Source: Spirochaetaceae bacterium (lineage in GTDB: Bacteria > Spirochaetota > Spirochaetia > Treponematales > Breznakiellaceae). From it: DNA of 13,109 bases. Positions 12,480 to 13,109 of this stretch are shown here, in pieces. Every line of letters begins with the position of its first letter. The stretch's first letter is position 1. A program made the position numbers and the translations under genes. The notes beneath the pieces were generated by a model that did no database searches, was not told the DNA's origin, and saw only the letters and a list, made by a program, of their open reading frames with translations. Location of the stretch: contig JAITAM010000110.1 in assembly GCA_031284085.1 (NCBI GenBank), positions 1 through 13,109 on the forward strand, written 5' to 3'.

Positions 12480-13109
12480 TACGGACTGGCTCCTCCACAC
12501 GCGGGAAGGCAAGCTGGCAATGGCGCGGGAGTGGATCATCGTGCTGGGGACAAAAGGGACGGCGTTTAGCATACCGGAGGCCATTACGCAGGCACTCACC
12601 ACGCTAGCGGACACGGCGGAGGCCGCGTTGACGGAGGCGAAAACTGAATCCACGCGTACGCCGGTGGCAACGGCCAAATGCAGAGCAGCTTTCGACGCGA
12701 TGACGGACAAGATGCGGGACATTAAGCGGCGCTATTTTCTTGTGCCGCCGCTTACGGAGGCCGACCTTATCAGTCTGGGACTGAAGCTCCACGATGCGAG
12801 TTCCACGCCGGTGGGCGCGCCCACAGGTCAAGTGATGGCGGAGATCTTCTTGCGGGGGCCGGGCGAACTGGGGGTTCGGATTGTCTTTGTGTCGGGCACC
12901 CCGCATGACAAGGCCAACACGGGCTACCGCGTCTGGTATAGCGTTGTCGCACCGGGGGAGGCGCTGCCGGAAAGGCCGGAAGACTTGCGCAAATCGTTTT
13001 TCACACGGCGCAAGCGGGATTTCATCGAGTTCGACTACGGGGACACGGGGAAGACGGCGTATATCGCGGTGCAGATCGAGAGCGGCAGCGGCAAGCAGGG
13101 CAAGTTCGG
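12469..13109 (+). CDS. Conserved-looking hypothetical protein, G+C-rich, 3' end outside window
   Basis: The frame is open from ATG 12469 to the window edge (213 complete codons) and so has no stop here. GAGGAGG (12456-12462) lies 6 nt ahead of the ATG, the best ribosome site in the window. The N-terminal half is helical and alanine/threonine-rich (MAYNTDWLLH, then EAALTEAKTESTRTPV at about 51-66), followed by a basic MRDIKRRYF (82-90) and PPLTEADLISLGL (93-105). From about residue 120 the pattern alternates like beta-strands (GVRIVFVSG, YRVWYSVVAPG, KTAYIAVQIESG), suggesting an Ig- or fibronectin-III-like fold. There is no signal peptide. A stretch near its start is about 65 percent G+C, against about 38 percent in a livM stretch, and its codons favour G or C in the third position. 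I do not know its function. Confidence 0.85.
   Translation, partial: MAYNTDWLLHTREGKLAMAREWIIVLGTKGTAFSIPEAITQALTTLADTAEAALTEAKTESTRTPVATAKCRAAFDAMTDKMRDIKRRYFLVPPLTEADLISLGLKLHDASSTPVGAPTGQVMAEIFLRGPGELGVRIVFVSGTPHDKANTGYRVWYSVVAPGEALPERPEDLRKSFFTRRKRDFIEFDYGDTGKTAYIAVQIESGSGKQGKF

Noticed and set aside
12039..12722. Minus-strand open frame with VVDN repeats
   Set aside because: It is the complement of the 21-bp array plus the antisense of the well-supported gene at 12469, has no ribosome site, and is open only because the period is a multiple of three.
1..13109. tRNA, rRNA or insertion sequence
   Set aside because: No cloverleaf with a CCA end, no rRNA-like block, and no transposase or terminal inverted repeats were seen.

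Overview
The window looks like a Treponema-type spirochaete chromosome of mid G+C. The clues are a lipoprotein sugar-binding protein with a spirochaete-style lipobox, a PilZ-like protein of an unusual layout next to a TPR protein, and several families of short intergenic repeats. The genus is an inference from gene style; nothing in the window proves it.

Layout. Positions 189-3388 (minus strand) hold a three-gene CUT1-type sugar ABC transporter: lipoprotein solute-binding protein, then a MalF-like and a MalG-like permease. An intrinsic-terminator-like hairpin lies between the binding protein and the permeases. A candidate promoter about 370 nt upstream of the binding protein implies a long, foldable leader. 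No ATPase gene is present. Positions 3389-4274 are non-coding. They carry the leader, a 58-bp direct repeat with RNA-like pairing, and three evenly spaced dyads. Positions 4275-5956 (minus) hold gltX (glutamyl-tRNA synthetase), overlapped by a 60-residue unknown protein upstream. From 6065 everything is on the plus strand: a membrane-anchored endonuclease/exonuclease/phosphatase-family protein, then an apparent five-gene operon (7170-11666) behind a strong sigma-70 promoter: PilZ-like protein, TPR protein, livM, livG and livF. livH and the Liv binding protein are absent, so this Liv module is incomplete here.

After 11666 the character changes. A promoter-like site preceded by phased T-tracts leads into 12 near-identical 21-bp tandem repeats (12120-12371). 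Then, behind a perfect Shine-Dalgarno, comes a G+C-rich coding region (12469 onward) that runs off the window. This last block differs in composition from the rest and may be acquired or belong to a lineage-specific family.

The most unusual signal is that three unrelated repeat families (at 3820, 4062 and 12120) all have a palindromic core and a spacing of exactly 21 bp. That spacing equals two turns of B-DNA and also seven codons.
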